From the NCBI GenBank assembly GCA_029194725.1, contig JARFXQ010000004.1:186001-250000 (forward strand): 64,000 nucleotides of DNA, written 5' to 3'. This document shows positions 28,038 through 40,071 of the stretch, piece by piece. The first letter of the stretch is position 1. Each line of letters opens with the position of its first letter. This stretch comes from Nitrospira sp. Lineage in GTDB: Bacteria > Nitrospirota > Nitrospiria > Nitrospirales > Nitrospiraceae. A program made the position numbers and the translations under genes. Under the pieces are notes generated by a model. It searched no databases, was not told where the DNA came from, and saw only the letters and a program-made list of their open reading frames with translations.

Positions 28038-31000
28038 ATCCGTCCCGGCTCTTCATCATGCGGCCTGTGGCGACCGCCTTATCGATGGTCGCCATTCTGC
28101 TGACCGGAGCGCTGGCCTATCGGCAGTTGTCGGTCTCGGCCCTTCCCCAGATTGATTACCCCACGATACAGGTCTCGACCTTTTATCCCGGAGCCAGTCC
28201 TGACGTCATGGCATCGTCCGTGACCGCGCCTCTTGAGCGACAGTTCGGGCAGATGCCTGGCCTGGGTCAGATGACCTCAACGAGTTCGAGCGGATGCTCA
28301 GTGGTGACGCTGCAATTTAGCCTCGATCTGAGCTTGGACGTGGCCGAGCAACAGGTACAGGCTGCGATCAATGCCGCCTCCACGTTCCTCCCGCGTGATC
28401 TTCCGAACCCGCCGATCTATAACAAGGTCAATCCGGCCGATGCACCGATCCTGACGTTGGCGCTGACGTCCAGTACATTGCCGTTGCCTCAGGTCGAGGA
28501 CCTGACCGAAACCAGGCTCGCACAGAAAATCTCCCAGCTCTCCGGCGTGGGACTCGTCAGCATCAGCGGTGGCCAGCGGCCGGCCGTGCGTATCAGGGCG
28601 AATCCCCGGGCCCTGTCGGCCTACGGACTGACGCTGGAGGATCTGCGTATGACCGTGGCCGCCGCCAACGTCAATCAGGCCAAAGGCTCGTTCCACGGGC
28701 CGCGGAGAGCCTCCATCATCAACGCGACCGATCAGTTGCTGTCGAGCCGCGAGTACCGCCCACTGATCGTCGCCTACCGCAAGGGGGCGCCCGTCCACTT
28801 ATCCGACGTCGCCGACGTCGTCGACGACGTGGAAAACGTCAGGCAGGCGGCCTGGATGGATGAGACACCGGCCGTTCTTGTCAATATCCAACGGCAACCG
28901 GGAGCCAATGTCATTGAAGTGGCGGATCGCATCAAGAAGATTCTGCCGCAACTCCAGAGCGCGTTGCCGTCCTCCGTGCAGGTCACGATGCTGACCGACC
29001 GGACCACCTCTATCCGTGCATCCGTTCGCGACGTGCAGTTCGAACTGATGCTCGCCGTTGTCCTCGTGATCATGGTCATTTTTCTGTTTCTTCGCACCCT
29101 GTCGGCTACGGCCATTCCCACCGTGGCGGTTCCATTGTCGCTCGTGGGCACCTTCGGCGCGATGTACCTGATGGGGTTCAGCCTCAACAACCTGACCTTG
29201 ATGGCGCTCACGATTTCGACCGGTTTCGTCGTTGACGACGCAATCGTCATGATCGAAAACATCTCGCGATACATTGAGCGGGGCGAGTCCCCGTTTCAGG
29301 CCGCGCTCAAAGGATCTGAGCAGATCGCGTTCACGATTCTGTCGCTGTCCATCTCGCTCATCGCGGTGCTGATCCCGCTTCTCTTCATGGGGGACGTGGT
29401 TGGGCGCTTATTTAGGGAATTTGCCGTCACGCTGAGTATCACGATCCTGATTTCGGCCGTCGTCTCACTCACGGTGACACCGATGATGTGCGCTCGGCTG
29501 CTGCGCCACCGCCGTGTGGCGGAACAGGGAGCCTTCTACCGCCGGACGCAGCGGGTGTTCGACCGCACCATCGAAGCCTATGGGAGGACGCTCCGCTGGG
29601 TACTGAACCATCAGCTCGCCACGCTAACAGTGGCGGTCGGGATGCTCCTGGTTACGATCGTACTGTACATCGTCGTTCCCAAGGGCTTCTTCCCTGTGCA
29701 GGATACAGGGGCGATCCTGGGCATTTCCGAAGCGGCTCAGTCGATTTCGTTCGCTGCCATGGCCGAACGCCAGCAAGCGCTGGCTCGCGCCATCCTCGCC
29801 GATCCGGCCGTGGCCAGCCTGTCTTCCTTCATCGGCGTGGATGGGATCAACACGACGCTCAACAGCGGACGGATCCAGATCAACCTAAAACCCGTAGCCG
29901 AACGCCGGGTCGGCGTGCAAGACGTGATTTTTCGGCTGCAAGATCATGTGGCGAAAGTGGACGGCATCACCCTGTTCCTTCAGCCGATGCAGGATTTGAC
30001 CGTCGAGGATCGAGTCAGCCGCACCCAGTATCAGTATACGTTGGAAGACGCGGATCCGGTGGAATTGAATCGATGGGCTCCCACGCTGGTCGAGGCGCTG
30101 CAGGCCTTGCCCGAACTGCGCGACGTGGGCAGCGACCAACAGGACAAGGGGCTCGCGTCCCTCTTGATCATCGATCGCAGTACCGCCTCGCGGCTTGGCA
30201 TCACGCCTCAACTGATCGTCGATACGCTCTATGACGCGTTCGGGCAACGACAGGTGTCCACCATGTTCACCCAGCTGAACCAGTATCGCGTTGTGCTCGA
30301 AGTCATGCCGGAATTCCAGAACGGGCCGCAGGCCCTCCAGTTTCTCGACATTCGGTCGTGGACCGGAGGTCAGGTTCCGTTGAACGTGTTTACCCAGTTT
30401 TCCGAAACGACGACCCCGCTGGCGATCAGCCGTCAGGGGCAGTTTCCCGCCGTCACCCTGTCATTCAATCTGACAGCGGGAACTTCCCTCGGTGAGGCCG
30501 TGACAGCGATCGAACGAGCAACGCAAGCGATCGGACTTCCGGCCAGCATCCGGGGGAGTTTTCAAGGCACCGCCCAGGCGTTCCAATCATCGTTGGCGAA
30601 CGAAACGTGGCTGATTCTCGCGGCGCTCATCACCGTCTATATTGTGCTCGGGATTCTGTATGAGAGTTACATTCACCCGCTTACGATCCTGTCCACGCTG
30701 CCATCGGCGGGAGTCGGCGCACTCTTGGCGCTGATGCTCTTCCAAACCGAATTCAGCGTGATCGCGCTGATCGGGATCATTCTCTTGATCGGGATCGTGA
30801 AGAAGAACGCGATCATGATGATCGACTTTGCGCTCGACGCGGAACGCAAAGAAGGGAAACCGCCGGTAGAGGCGATCTACGAGGCTTGCCTGTTACGTTT
30901 TCGGCCGATCATGATGACGACGATGGCTGCTCTGCTGGGAGCGCTACCGCTGGCCATCGGCCCCGGAGTCGGATCAGAACTGCGGCATCCACTCGGAATC

Positions 31001-31150
31001 GTCATTATCGGCGGGCTCATACTGAGTCAGGCGCTGACGCTGTACACAACTCCGGTCGTCTATCTTGCATTCGACCGACTGGCGAGCCGTCTCCGTTTGC
31101 GGCAGTCATCGACAGTCAGGACGGAAGCGGTCCCTCCGGGCGCGCTATGA
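28034..31150 (+). CDS. mdtB: RND multidrug efflux transporter, MdtB type
   Basis: A 1038-residue inner-membrane proton-driven pump. It starts with GTG overlapping the mdtA stop. The N-terminal helix and porter start ([40 protein letters not shown]) are followed by the TM4 proton-relay aspartates in [19 protein letters not shown]. The C-terminal half has [20 protein letters not shown] and the TM10 lysine in [19 protein letters not shown]. MdtB and MdtC work as a heteromultimer in E. coli, and the presence of two adjacent non-identical pumps here supports the same arrangement. Substrates are unknown; in E. coli they include novobiocin and bile salts. Confidence 0.9.
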   Translation: MNPSRLFIMRPVATALSMVAILLTGALAYRQLSVSALPQIDYPTIQVSTFYPGASPDVMASSVTAPLERQFGQMPGLGQMTSTSSSGCSVVTLQFSLDLSLDVAEQQVQAAINAASTFLPRDLPNPPIYNKVNPADAPILTLALTSSTLPLPQVEDLTETRLAQKISQLSGVGLVSISGGQRPAVRIRANPRALSAYGLTLEDLRMTVAAANVNQAKGSFHGPRRASIINATDQLLSSREYRPLIVAYRKGAPVHLSDVADVVDDVENVRQAAWMDETPAVLVNIQRQPGANVIEVADRIKKILPQLQSALPSSVQVTMLTDRTTSIRASVRDVQFELMLAVVLVIMVIFLFLRTLSATAIPTVAVPLSLVGTFGAMYLMGFSLNNLTLMALTISTGFVVDDAIVMIENISRYIERGESPFQAALKGSEQIAFTILSLSISLIAVLIPLLFMGDVVGRLFREFAVTLSITILISAVVSLTVTPMMCARLLRHRRVAEQGAFYRRTQRVFDRTIEAYGRTLRWVLNHQLATLTVAVGMLLVTIVLYIVVPKGFFPVQDTGAILGISEAAQSISFAAMAERQQALARAILADPAVASLSSFIGVDGINTTLNSGRIQINLKPVAERRVGVQDVIFRLQDHVAKVDGITLFLQPMQDLTVEDRVSRTQYQYTLEDADPVELNRWAPTLVEALQALPELRDVGSDQQDKGLASLLIIDRSTASRLGITPQLIVDTLYDAFGQRQVSTMFTQLNQYRVVLEVMPEFQNGPQALQFLDIRSWTGGQVPLNVFTQFSETTTPLAISRQGQFPAVTLSFNLTAGTSLGEAVTAIERATQAIGLPASIRGSFQGTAQAFQSSLANETWLILAALITVYIVLGILYESYIHPLTILSTLPSAGVGALLALMLFQTEFSVIALIGIILLIGIVKKNAIMMIDFALDAERKEGKPPVEAIYEACLLRFRPIMMTTMAALLGALPLAIGPGVGSELRHPLGIVIIGGLILSQALTLYTTPVVYLAFDRLASRLRLRQSSTVRTEAVPPGAL

Positions 31151-34100
31151 GTATTTCTGCGCCATTCATCCGGCGTCCGGTGGCCACAACCTTGCTGACC
31201 GTCGGCGTCACCCTCATCGGCGTCGTGGCGTTCCGGTTCCTGCCTGTCGCAGCCCTGCCGCAAGTGGAGTTTCCGACGATCAACGTGTCGGCCGGGCTGC
31301 CCGGCGCGAGTCCTGAAACTATGGCGACCTCGGTCGCGGCACCGCTTGAACGTCAGTTCACGCGTATCGCCGGCGTGACGGAGATGACCTCCACCAGCAT
31401 GCTCGGCTCTTCGAACATCACTCTACAGTTCGAACTGAGCCGCGATATCGATGGGGCTGCGCGCGATGTTCAGGCAGCGATCATGGCGGCGCGCAGCGAT
31501 CTGCCGGCCAACCTCCCGAGCCGGCCTACGTATCGCAAGATCAACCCGGCCGATGCGCCGATTCTGATCCTGTCCTTGACCTCAGAGATCGTGAGTCGCG
31601 GCCGGATGTACGATGTTGCTTCCAGTGTCCTTCAGCAGAAACTGTCGCAGATCGACGGTGTCGGTCAGGTCTATGTGGGAGGAGGCTCGCTTCCCGCCGT
31701 GCGCGTCGATCTCAATCCGACGTCGCTCCACAAGTACGGGATCGGACTGGGCGACGTCCGACGGATGTTGAGTGAGACCAACGTAAATCGCCCGAAAGGT
31801 CAGCTTTCCGACGGGAAACGGACTTGGGAAATCCGGACCAATGACCAGCTCTACGACGCGGAAGATTATCTGCCGCTGATCGTGAGTTACCGCGAAGGCA
31901 GCGCCGTACGACTCTCGGACATTGCGACCGTGGAGCACTCGGTCGAGGATCTACGAACCATGGGTGTGGCGAACGGCATACCGGCGGTGCTTATCATTAT
32001 CAGCCGACAGCCGGGAGCGAATATTATCGAAACCGTCGACCGGGTCAAGGCCATGCTTCCGCGACTGGAAGCGTCGATTCCAGGGACGATGACGCTCTCG
32101 GTCATGGGCGATCGGACGCCGGCCATCCGCGCTTCCCTGCATGACGTTGAACGGACGCTGGCGATCTCCGTATTCCTCGTGATCCTGGTGGTGTTCCTGT
32201 TTCTTCGGGACGTCCGCGCGACGCTCATTCCCTGTGTGGCGGTCCCTGTCTCGCTGATCAGCACGTTTGGGGTGATGTACCTCCTCGGATACAGTCTCGA
32301 CAACCTTTCACTGATGGCGCTCACGATCGCGACCGGATTTGTGGTAGACGACGCGATCGTCGTCCTGGAAAACATCAGCCGATATCGTGAGCAGGGCCTG
32401 GCTCCCATGGAAGCAGCTCTGCGTGGCGCGCGGGAGATCACGTTTACGGTCCTGTCGATGACGTTCTCGCTGGTCGCCGTCTTTGTCCCCATCCTCTTCA
32501 TGGGGGGGATGATGGGTCGGCTGTTCCGAGAATTTGCCGTCACACTCGCGGTGGCGATTCTCGTTTCGCTCGTCCTGTCGCTCACCACCACGCCCATGAT
32601 GTGCGCCAGGGTGCTGAGGTCAGACCAGGGGCAATCTCATGGATGGTGCTACCGCCTGAGCGCGCGGTTTTTTGAAGGGATGCGCGCCGGATACGCCCGG
32701 AGCCTCTCCTGGGTTCTCCGCCATCCTCGCGGAATGCTCGCGCTTACGCTAGCCACCATGGTCTTGAGCCTGTATCTCTACACTGTTATTCCCAAAGGAT
32801 TTTTTCCTCAACAAGACACGGGTCGCATGTTCGGGTTCATTCAGGCGGCACAAGACATTTCGTTCCAAGCCATGCGTGAGAAGCTTACCGAAGTTGTGGA
32901 TATCATCAAGAGCGACCCGGCAGTGGAAACGGTGACCGGATTCAGCGGCGGGGGTGGTGGCACGAATTCAGGTCGCATGTACATTACGCTGAAACCGCTT
33001 CAGGAGCGGCAGATCAGCGTGGACCATGTTATCGCGCGGTTGCGTCCCAAGCTGGCCCAGGTGCCGGGCGCCCCGACGGTGCTGCAGGCGATTCAGGATC
33101 TGCGCATCGGCGGCCGGGCAAGCAGCGCGCAATACCAATATACCCTTCAGAGCGTGGATCTAACCGAGCTGAACACATGGGCGCCCAGAGTCGAGCGTCG
33201 GCTTCGAACGCTCAGCGAAATTGCGGATGTCAACAGCGATCAGCAAGACAAGGGGCTGCAATCGCTGGTCGTGTTTGATCGGAGCACCGCTTCTCGGCTC
33301 GGGCTCAGCCCTCAGCTCATCGACGACACATTGTACGATGCGTTCGGCCAGCGTCAGGTTTCCATCCTGTATACGGCGCTGAACCAGTATCACGTGGTAA
33401 TGGAAGTGGCACCGCAATACTGGCAGAACCCGTCCACGCTTCAGGAGATTTATGTGCGGTCTCAGGCGGGTGAACAAGTGCCGCTGAGCGCCGTGACGCG
33501 GTTTGAACCCACGAACACGCTGTTGCTCGTCAACCATCAGGGTCAGTTTCCCGGCGTGACGCTGTCGTTCAACATGCCTCCCGGCGTGTCGCTGGGCGAG
33601 GCGGTGGAGGCCATCGAGAAGGCGATGCGGGAGATTGGACTGCCGGGCGGTATTCAAGGCAGTTTTCAGGGGGCAGCCAGAGCGTTTCAATCATCCGTTG
33701 AGAATCAACCCTTGTTGATTCTTGCCGCCCTCCTGACGGTCTACATTGTGTTGGGCATTCTGTACGAGAGCTATATCCATCCTCTGACGATCCTCTCCAC
33801 ACTTCCGTCCGCCGGCGTCGGGGCCTTGCTCGCGCTGCTCCTGTTCAAGACGGAATTGAGCATGATTGCGCTCATCGGCATCATTCTGCTCATCGGCATC
33901 GTGAAAAAAAACGCCATAATGATGATCGATTTCGCCTTGGATGCCGAGCGGAAGGACGGCGCACGACCGGAGGAGGCGATCTATCAGGCCTGCCTGCTGC
34001 GTTTCAGGCCGATTATGATGACGACGATGGCGGCCTTGTTCGGCGCCTTGCCCTTGGCCATAGGAATGGGTGTGGGATCGGAGTTGCGACAGCCGCTCGG

Positions 34101-34224
34101 AATCGCCATCGTGGGCGGCCTGCTCGTCAGCCAGTTGCTCACCCTCTATACGACGCCGGTCGTCTATCTCTATCTCGATCGAATGCGACTGAGCTTCTTG
34201 CGAAAGTTCTTGTTTCGCACATAG
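31147..34224 (+). CDS. mdtC: RND multidrug efflux transporter, MdtC type
   Basis: A 1025-residue pump, the same length as E. coli MdtC. A longer frame runs upstream to 30886 but is the shadow of mdtB; ATG at 31147 overlaps the mdtB stop (ATGA). Motifs: [37 protein letters not shown], the proton-relay [18 protein letters not shown], and [20 protein letters not shown] poly-glycine loop ([10 protein letters not shown]) is present near residue 600. The C-terminal third is nearly identical to that of the upstream pump, as expected of paired subunits. It is the last gene of the run that begins with the ECF sigma factor. Confidence 0.9.
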   Translation: MSISAPFIRRPVATTLLTVGVTLIGVVAFRFLPVAALPQVEFPTINVSAGLPGASPETMATSVAAPLERQFTRIAGVTEMTSTSMLGSSNITLQFELSRDIDGAARDVQAAIMAARSDLPANLPSRPTYRKINPADAPILILSLTSEIVSRGRMYDVASSVLQQKLSQIDGVGQVYVGGGSLPAVRVDLNPTSLHKYGIGLGDVRRMLSETNVNRPKGQLSDGKRTWEIRTNDQLYDAEDYLPLIVSYREGSAVRLSDIATVEHSVEDLRTMGVANGIPAVLIIISRQPGANIIETVDRVKAMLPRLEASIPGTMTLSVMGDRTPAIRASLHDVERTLAISVFLVILVVFLFLRDVRATLIPCVAVPVSLISTFGVMYLLGYSLDNLSLMALTIATGFVVDDAIVVLENISRYREQGLAPMEAALRGAREITFTVLSMTFSLVAVFVPILFMGGMMGRLFREFAVTLAVAILVSLVLSLTTTPMMCARVLRSDQGQSHGWCYRLSARFFEGMRAGYARSLSWVLRHPRGMLALTLATMVLSLYLYTVIPKGFFPQQDTGRMFGFIQAAQDISFQAMREKLTEVVDIIKSDPAVETVTGFSGGGGGTNSGRMYITLKPLQERQISVDHVIARLRPKLAQVPGAPTVLQAIQDLRIGGRASSAQYQYTLQSVDLTELNTWAPRVERRLRTLSEIADVNSDQQDKGLQSLVVFDRSTASRLGLSPQLIDDTLYDAFGQRQVSILYTALNQYHVVMEVAPQYWQNPSTLQEIYVRSQAGEQVPLSAVTRFEPTNTLLLVNHQGQFPGVTLSFNMPPGVSLGEAVEAIEKAMREIGLPGGIQGSFQGAARAFQSSVENQPLLILAALLTVYIVLGILYESYIHPLTILSTLPSAGVGALLALLLFKTELSMIALIGIILLIGIVKKNAIMMIDFALDAERKDGARPEEAIYQACLLRFRPIMMTTMAALFGALPLAIGMGVGSELRQPLGIAIVGGLLVSQLLTLYTTPVVYLYLDRMRLSFLRKFLFRT

Positions 34225-34239
34225 CTTGGTTGCCTGGGG

Positions 34240-34352
34240 TTACGACAAGCGTTCCAGCAACTCCAGATCTCTTTTGAGCAATTGATTCACCAGTTCTGTC
34301 ACTGGCTTTCCCTATCTCTTGGCCAGGCGCTCTAATCACTTGTGCTGGGTTG
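34240..34352 (-). pseudogene. Broken 3' copy of the antitoxin gene at 37500
   Basis: The minus-strand text ends GKPVTELVNQLLKRDLELLE-RLS, nearly identical to the C-terminus of the antitoxin at 37500-37700. The match extends at the DNA level over roughly 110 bases. Two stop codons interrupt the frame: a TAG where the intact copy has AAG (Lys) in AKRKGK, and a TGA upstream of LERLAKR. The N-terminal half is missing. It is a dead duplicate next to the ISL3 remnant. Confidence 0.8.
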
Positions 34353-34410
34353 ACTGGAGGGGCCAGGCTGATGCCGATTTGGACCCGTTCTTTCTCGATG
34401 TCGGCTCCAG

Positions 34411-34661
34411 AAGGCCACCCGTCTTCGGCTGGTCGTGGTGGATATGTGGAAAGCCTTCCATTCTAGTCGTATCGACGGGCAAGGTGGGTCAGTCAATGTT
34501 TCACCTGCCGGTACGAGCAGCTCAAATAGCAACGGCTCCGGTCTTTTGAACAGTTCCCCTCCTCGATCGAACAGCACTGGTACGGCATCGCGGCTTATTG
34601 CAAATCTGATAACAAGGTCAAGCTGAGGTTCATCGAAGGTCTGAACAACCAGTCTGGGTGA
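34411..34661 (+). pseudogene. ISL3-family transposase remnant
   Basis: Two blocks of ISL3 (DDE) transposase text are visible in different frames. Block 1 from 34411 reads KATRLRLVVVDMWKAFHSS, the region with the first catalytic Asp (DMW motif). Block 2 from 34575 reads HWYGIAAYCKSDNKVKLRFI followed by EGLNNQ, which matches the C-terminal WDGIAAYC..NKV..GFVEGLNNKI signature. At least one frameshift and a large internal deletion separate them, and a stop follows at 34659. This is an inactive relic. Confidence 0.8.
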
Positions 34662-35068
34662 TTCAACTGCACGCCCATGGCGAGCGGGATGGGGAGTGTC
34701 TCCAGCTCAAGATTCCAACTCCATTCTTGTCTCGGGAAATGAGCAACATTCACCCCCATCCACCTGCTTTATGCCACTTAGATACATCCTGTATCTTTTT
34801 GTCTGAGCCTCATGCGTCTCGGTGTTGTTTCTCTCTCCTCTGAACTGAGGAATCAATACCAAATACGTGCACCAGTAGAACACCTCTAAGTCCTTGTGTC
34901 TAGCATCCTTCTTGCTTATCGCTGCCAAGACCGCGAAGTGCGTCTTAGGATGAGAGCAAGCAGAGTAGATGAAGTGGTGTAGGTGAATTCAAGGTCATCG
35001 GAAAAGCCGTAATGGTTGTGTCGCATAGGACGAATAAGAAGGGACCGTTGCAATAAGCGAGGAGGGGC

Positions 35069-37183
35069 ATGATGGGCAATCTTCGGGCAATGGGGAAACG
35101 ATGTCGAGCTGTGGCGAACGTGGTCGGCCTGAGTGTCATGGTTGCGCTCGTAGCCGGCTGCGGGAGCGGCAGCTCAGGCGGAGGAGCGGCTCCTCCGGCC
35201 TCGCCAGTAGGGGGGACAGTGATGGGGCAAGTCGTGTCGCTGGCGAACAGTGCGCCCGTAAGCGGGGCAACCGTCAAGACAGACACAGGGACCGCGACAA
35301 CCACTGCCGATGGGAAATTCACTGTGCCTGCTCCTGCAGGAGACCGCATTCTTCTTCATGTGGAAATGAACGGATTCGCCGAAGCCTTTCCGGTCGTTCG
35401 TGTGGTATCGGGACAGACGAGCAATCTCGGCGTCAAGCTCGTGCCGGCCGGCGTCACGGAAACGGTGTCTGTGGCGGCAGGTGATACGGTCTCAGTGCCC
35501 AATTCACCGGCTCGGGTCACGATTCCTGCCGCTGGTTTGGTGCCACAGACGGGAGGCACGCCGGCTGGGGCGGTCACTGTTTCGCTGACCCCCATCAATC
35601 CGTCTCTGGACACGAACCTGATGCCGGGCGGGTTCAACGGGATCTCTGCAGGCGGTGGGATGGCGCAGCCGATCGAAAGCTTCGGCGCCCTGTTGGTTGA
35701 TATCAGAGACAGCGCTGGCGCTCGCTACACCTTGGCAGGAGGAAAGACTGCGACGATCCGTATTCCGCTCGGGACAAACTCCACCAACCCTCCCGCCACA
35801 GTTCCGCTCTGGTTCTTCGATGAGATTGCGGGGGTATGGAAGGAAGAAGGAACTGCGACATTACAAGGCGCGGCTCCGGAGCAGTATTACGAAGGCACGG
35901 TCGCGCACTTCAGCTACTGGAATGCGGATCTCGTCCTGGAGAGCATCTCCGTCACAGGCTGTGTGAAGGATGCCAATGGACACCCGGTGGCTGTTACTGT
36001 TGTCCAAACGGAAGGCATTGATTATACAGGGGGAGCAATAGCCGTCACGGCCCCCGATGGCACGTTCTCGGTCGCCGTGCGGAAGAACAGCCGGGCGAAA
36101 CTGGGTCTCTTTGAGTTCGATCTACAGACCTTCGACTTTGTGCCGATCTCGAACACAGTGACTGTCGGGCCATCGGCGACGGATATTCATCTACCCAATT
36201 GCCTCGTGAAGAAGCCGGGGCCTCTGACGATCACGATGGCGGCGCTAACCGGCGGCAATGTCGGAGTAGCCTACAATCAGGCCTTAGCTGCGACCGGTGG
36301 AGTGCCTGGTTACGTATGGAGTTTGAACACCGGGTCGAACCTGTTACCGGCCGGGTTGGCGCTGAATCCCTCGGGCGTTATTACTGGGACTCCAACATCA
36401 GCCGGTACCACGACGATTATCATCAAGGTGACCGATTCAGCGGGAGCGACCGCGACGAAGACCTTCACTCTCACCATCGCGGCGCCGAACGTGCAACCGT
36501 TGACGATCACGACTGCGGTGCTTCCTGGCGGCACAGTCGGCACGGCCTATCATGCTCAGCTGGCCGCGACGGGGGGAACCGGCGTCAAGACCTGGAGCAT
36601 CAGTTCCGGGACCTTGCCGGCAGGGTTATCACTGAATGGTGCTACCGGAGTCATCAGCGGCACACCGACGGTACCTGGTGTGGCCCCCTTCACGCTGCGT
36701 GTGCAGGATAGCGGCACGCCTCAACAATCAGCTGGACAGCAGTTTACTCTTACAATCATCTCAGCCGGCGGCGGCGGCGGGACTGGTACTGGTGGAGGAA
36801 CGCTGACAGTGTCCGACGCCCCGGCATCGGTGGGTGGCACCTTCGTTTCCAATGGTAAGGTAGTTTCAACCACTGGTATAAGTCCAGTGTATGCAATCGC
36901 CTGGTTTGAGGGGTCAATATTCACGCCTCACGGCGAGGAGCTTGTGATCGGAGAAGATAGGGGTGCTGGTGGTCCGGTGTTGAATGCTACGTTTGTCGCA
37001 AGTGACACGACGGGCACTTCCGGATGGACTTGCGGAGGTGGATTTCTGCCGCCGTGCAACGGGCTCACCATCAACCGAACTGCGGGGACGGCGACGTTCT
37101 CAAACGTGGTCTTACCACCTGGCCTGACGACCAATGCTCCGCCGATTACCTTGAACGGCACGTTGACTTTTACGCCGTTCTAA
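35069..37183 (+). CDS. Large carboxypeptidase-regulatory/Ig-domain lipoprotein (copy B)
   Basis: A 704-residue paralogue of the protein at 22718, with the same domain order and most of the same sequence. It has lipobox LVAGC (Cys31) and a regulatory-like fold VMGQVVSLANSAPVSGATVK. The layer-like middle (RIPLGTNSTNPPATVPLWFF, VTGCVKDANGHPVAVTVV) and two Ig-like modules with GVITGTPTSAGTTTIIIKV and GVISGTPTVPGVAPFTLRV follow. The copies diverge most in the C-terminal 140 residues, where B has a Gly/Thr-rich linker (GGGGGTGTGGG) and a CGGGFLPPCNG loop. ATGs at 35069 and 35072 both follow GGAGG. It is followed by a terminator hairpin. Function is unknown; exposure outside the cell is likely. Confidence 0.78.
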   Translation: MMGNLRAMGKRCRAVANVVGLSVMVALVAGCGSGSSGGGAAPPASPVGGTVMGQVVSLANSAPVSGATVKTDTGTATTTADGKFTVPAPAGDRILLHVEMNGFAEAFPVVRVVSGQTSNLGVKLVPAGVTETVSVAAGDTVSVPNSPARVTIPAAGLVPQTGGTPAGAVTVSLTPINPSLDTNLMPGGFNGISAGGGMAQPIESFGALLVDIRDSAGARYTLAGGKTATIRIPLGTNSTNPPATVPLWFFDEIAGVWKEEGTATLQGAAPEQYYEGTVAHFSYWNADLVLESISVTGCVKDANGHPVAVTVVQTEGIDYTGGAIAVTAPDGTFSVAVRKNSRAKLGLFEFDLQTFDFVPISNTVTVGPSATDIHLPNCLVKKPGPLTITMAALTGGNVGVAYNQALAATGGVPGYVWSLNTGSNLLPAGLALNPSGVITGTPTSAGTTTIIIKVTDSAGATATKTFTLTIAAPNVQPLTITTAVLPGGTVGTAYHAQLAATGGTGVKTWSISSGTLPAGLSLNGATGVISGTPTVPGVAPFTLRVQDSGTPQQSAGQQFTLTIISAGGGGGTGTGGGTLTVSDAPASVGGTFVSNGKVVSTTGISPVYAIAWFEGSIFTPHGEELVIGEDRGAGGPVLNATFVASDTTGTSGWTCGGGFLPPCNGLTINRTAGTATFSNVVLPPGLTTNAPPITLNGTLTFTPF

Positions 37184-37499
37184 GCTGAAGCGTTACGAAG
37201 AGGCTCGGCGAGGCATCCCTGCCGAGCCCTCTTCGTGGCAAATGATGGGGATGTCCGCATGTCTTCTTGTCAATCGTAAGGCGCTAATGGAGGGAGAACG
37301 ATACTCAGCGCCTTGGACGTTTCGCGATGCCCCAGATCTGCGCATGAGTCTTCGCGCTTTTCGATCAAACGTTGCCATACGTTTCTCGGCAATGTGAGTC
37401 AGCACACCCGGTCTTCTTCGATTATCAGCGCGTCTTTTACCAGATCGTTGACGTTCATCGACAACGAGATGCGTCGTTGCGAAGCCTGATTGACTAGGG
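37184..37499. other. Spacer between lipoprotein B and the antitoxin gene
   Basis: After the terminator hairpin no intact gene is supported. A minus-strand text SMNVNDLVKDALIIEEDRVC (about 37399-37475) in a different frame from the antitoxin looks protein-like and could be a scrap of another gene, but it has no start. Confidence 0.4.
37196..37236 (+). terminator. Hairpin terminator after lipoprotein B
   Basis: CGAAGAGGCTCGGC pairs with GCCGAGCCCTCTTCG with one bulged base, starting 12 bases after the stop codon. It is long and GC-rich without a following T-run, similar in style to the hairpin after copy A. Confidence 0.75.
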
Positions 37500-37700
37500 T
37501 TACGACAAGCTTTCCAGCAACTCCAGGTCCCTTTTGAGCAATTGATTTACCAGATCTGTCACCGGTTTCCCCTTTCTCTTGGCCAGACGCTCTAGACGCT
37601 TGTGCATGGGGCCATCCACATAGATGGGGAAATTCAGCTCCGCTCCCTTGCGGAAGAACTTGCCGCGGACAGCGTTTGAAAAATCGTATTCTCGTTTCAT
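37500..37700 (-). CDS. CopG/BrnA-type orphan antitoxin
   Basis: A 66-residue basic protein, MKREYDFSNAVRGKFFRKGA then ELNFPIYVDGPMHKRLERLA and KRKGKPVTDLVNQLLKRDLE. The KREYDFSxAxRGKF start and the strand followed by two helices fit the ribbon-helix-helix CopG/BrnA antitoxin class. Such antitoxins normally sit beside a BrnT or PIN toxin; none is visible on either side. The frame extends to 37751 but ATG 37700 is where family-like sequence starts; its ribosome site is weak. A broken second copy lies at 34240. The orphan state suggests a decayed toxin-antitoxin module or an antitoxin retained for protection. Confidence 0.7.
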   Translation of the reverse strand: MKREYDFSNAVRGKFFRKGAELNFPIYVDGPMHKRLERLAKRKGKPVTDLVNQLLKRDLELLESLS

Positions 37701-37718
37701 GGTGGATCTGGAAACACA

Positions 37719-37748
37719 AAGGGCCCGGCGGTTGCCCGCCGAGCCCTT
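37719..37748 (-). terminator. Terminator of the groESL operon
   Basis: A 13-base stem with one mismatch (AAGGGCCCGGCGG / CCGCCGAGCCCTT, loop TTGC), 75 bases beyond the groEL stop. Read on the minus strand it is followed by TTTGTGTTTCC, a T-rich tail typical of an intrinsic terminator. Confidence 0.8.
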
Positions 37749-37822
37749 CATGCTTGTCTCCGAGCTATCGGCCCGCTTCGCCCGCTCAGCGAGACGAGCT
37801 GTAAGCCATCAGCTCTTCAGTT

Positions 37823-39819
<1,997 letters not shown>

Positions 39820-39917
39820 AGCAGAACCTCCTCCTGATGAAAGTTAACTCGTTAGGTGTTGATGGCTGAAAATTGGGCGGAACCCGCTTGCAGTCCCGGC
39901 AGCCTGTGACTCGTGTA

Positions 39918-39945
39918 GAGATAGACCTTAGTTCGTCCAAGTCAA
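39918..39945 (-). promoter_or_regulatory. Possible groES promoter
   Basis: On the minus strand TTGACT and TATCTC are spaced by 16 bases, about 100 bases upstream of the groES start. The -35 matches sigma-70 well, the -10 weakly. It does not match the sigma-32 consensus. Confidence 0.3.
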
Positions 39946-40071
39946 GAGGGGGCTCAGGGGATTTTTATCATGTCCACTTTCTCGTGGCTGCGAGATCTTA
40001 CGCACCCTAAGCTATTGAGAAACCAATACTCTTGGAGCATTTGCTCGGGTGAGGGCGGGATGATCGGGATA

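Larger units (their letters stand above)
34225..35068. other. Decayed region between RND genes and lipoprotein B
   Basis: No intact gene is supported. It contains a broken copy of the antitoxin gene (34240-34352, minus) and a fragment of an ISL3-type transposase (34411-34661, plus). The last 400 bases are more AT-rich and hold no recognisable frame; they probably include the promoter for the lipoprotein at 35069. Confidence 0.65.

Noticed and set aside
30886..31146. N-terminal extension of mdtC inside mdtB
   Set aside because: It is an out-of-frame shadow; homology and ATGA overlap fix the start at 31147.
39820..39970. CIRCE element upstream of groES
   Set aside because: No TTAGCACTC-N9-GAGTGCTAA-like repeat is present in this spacer.
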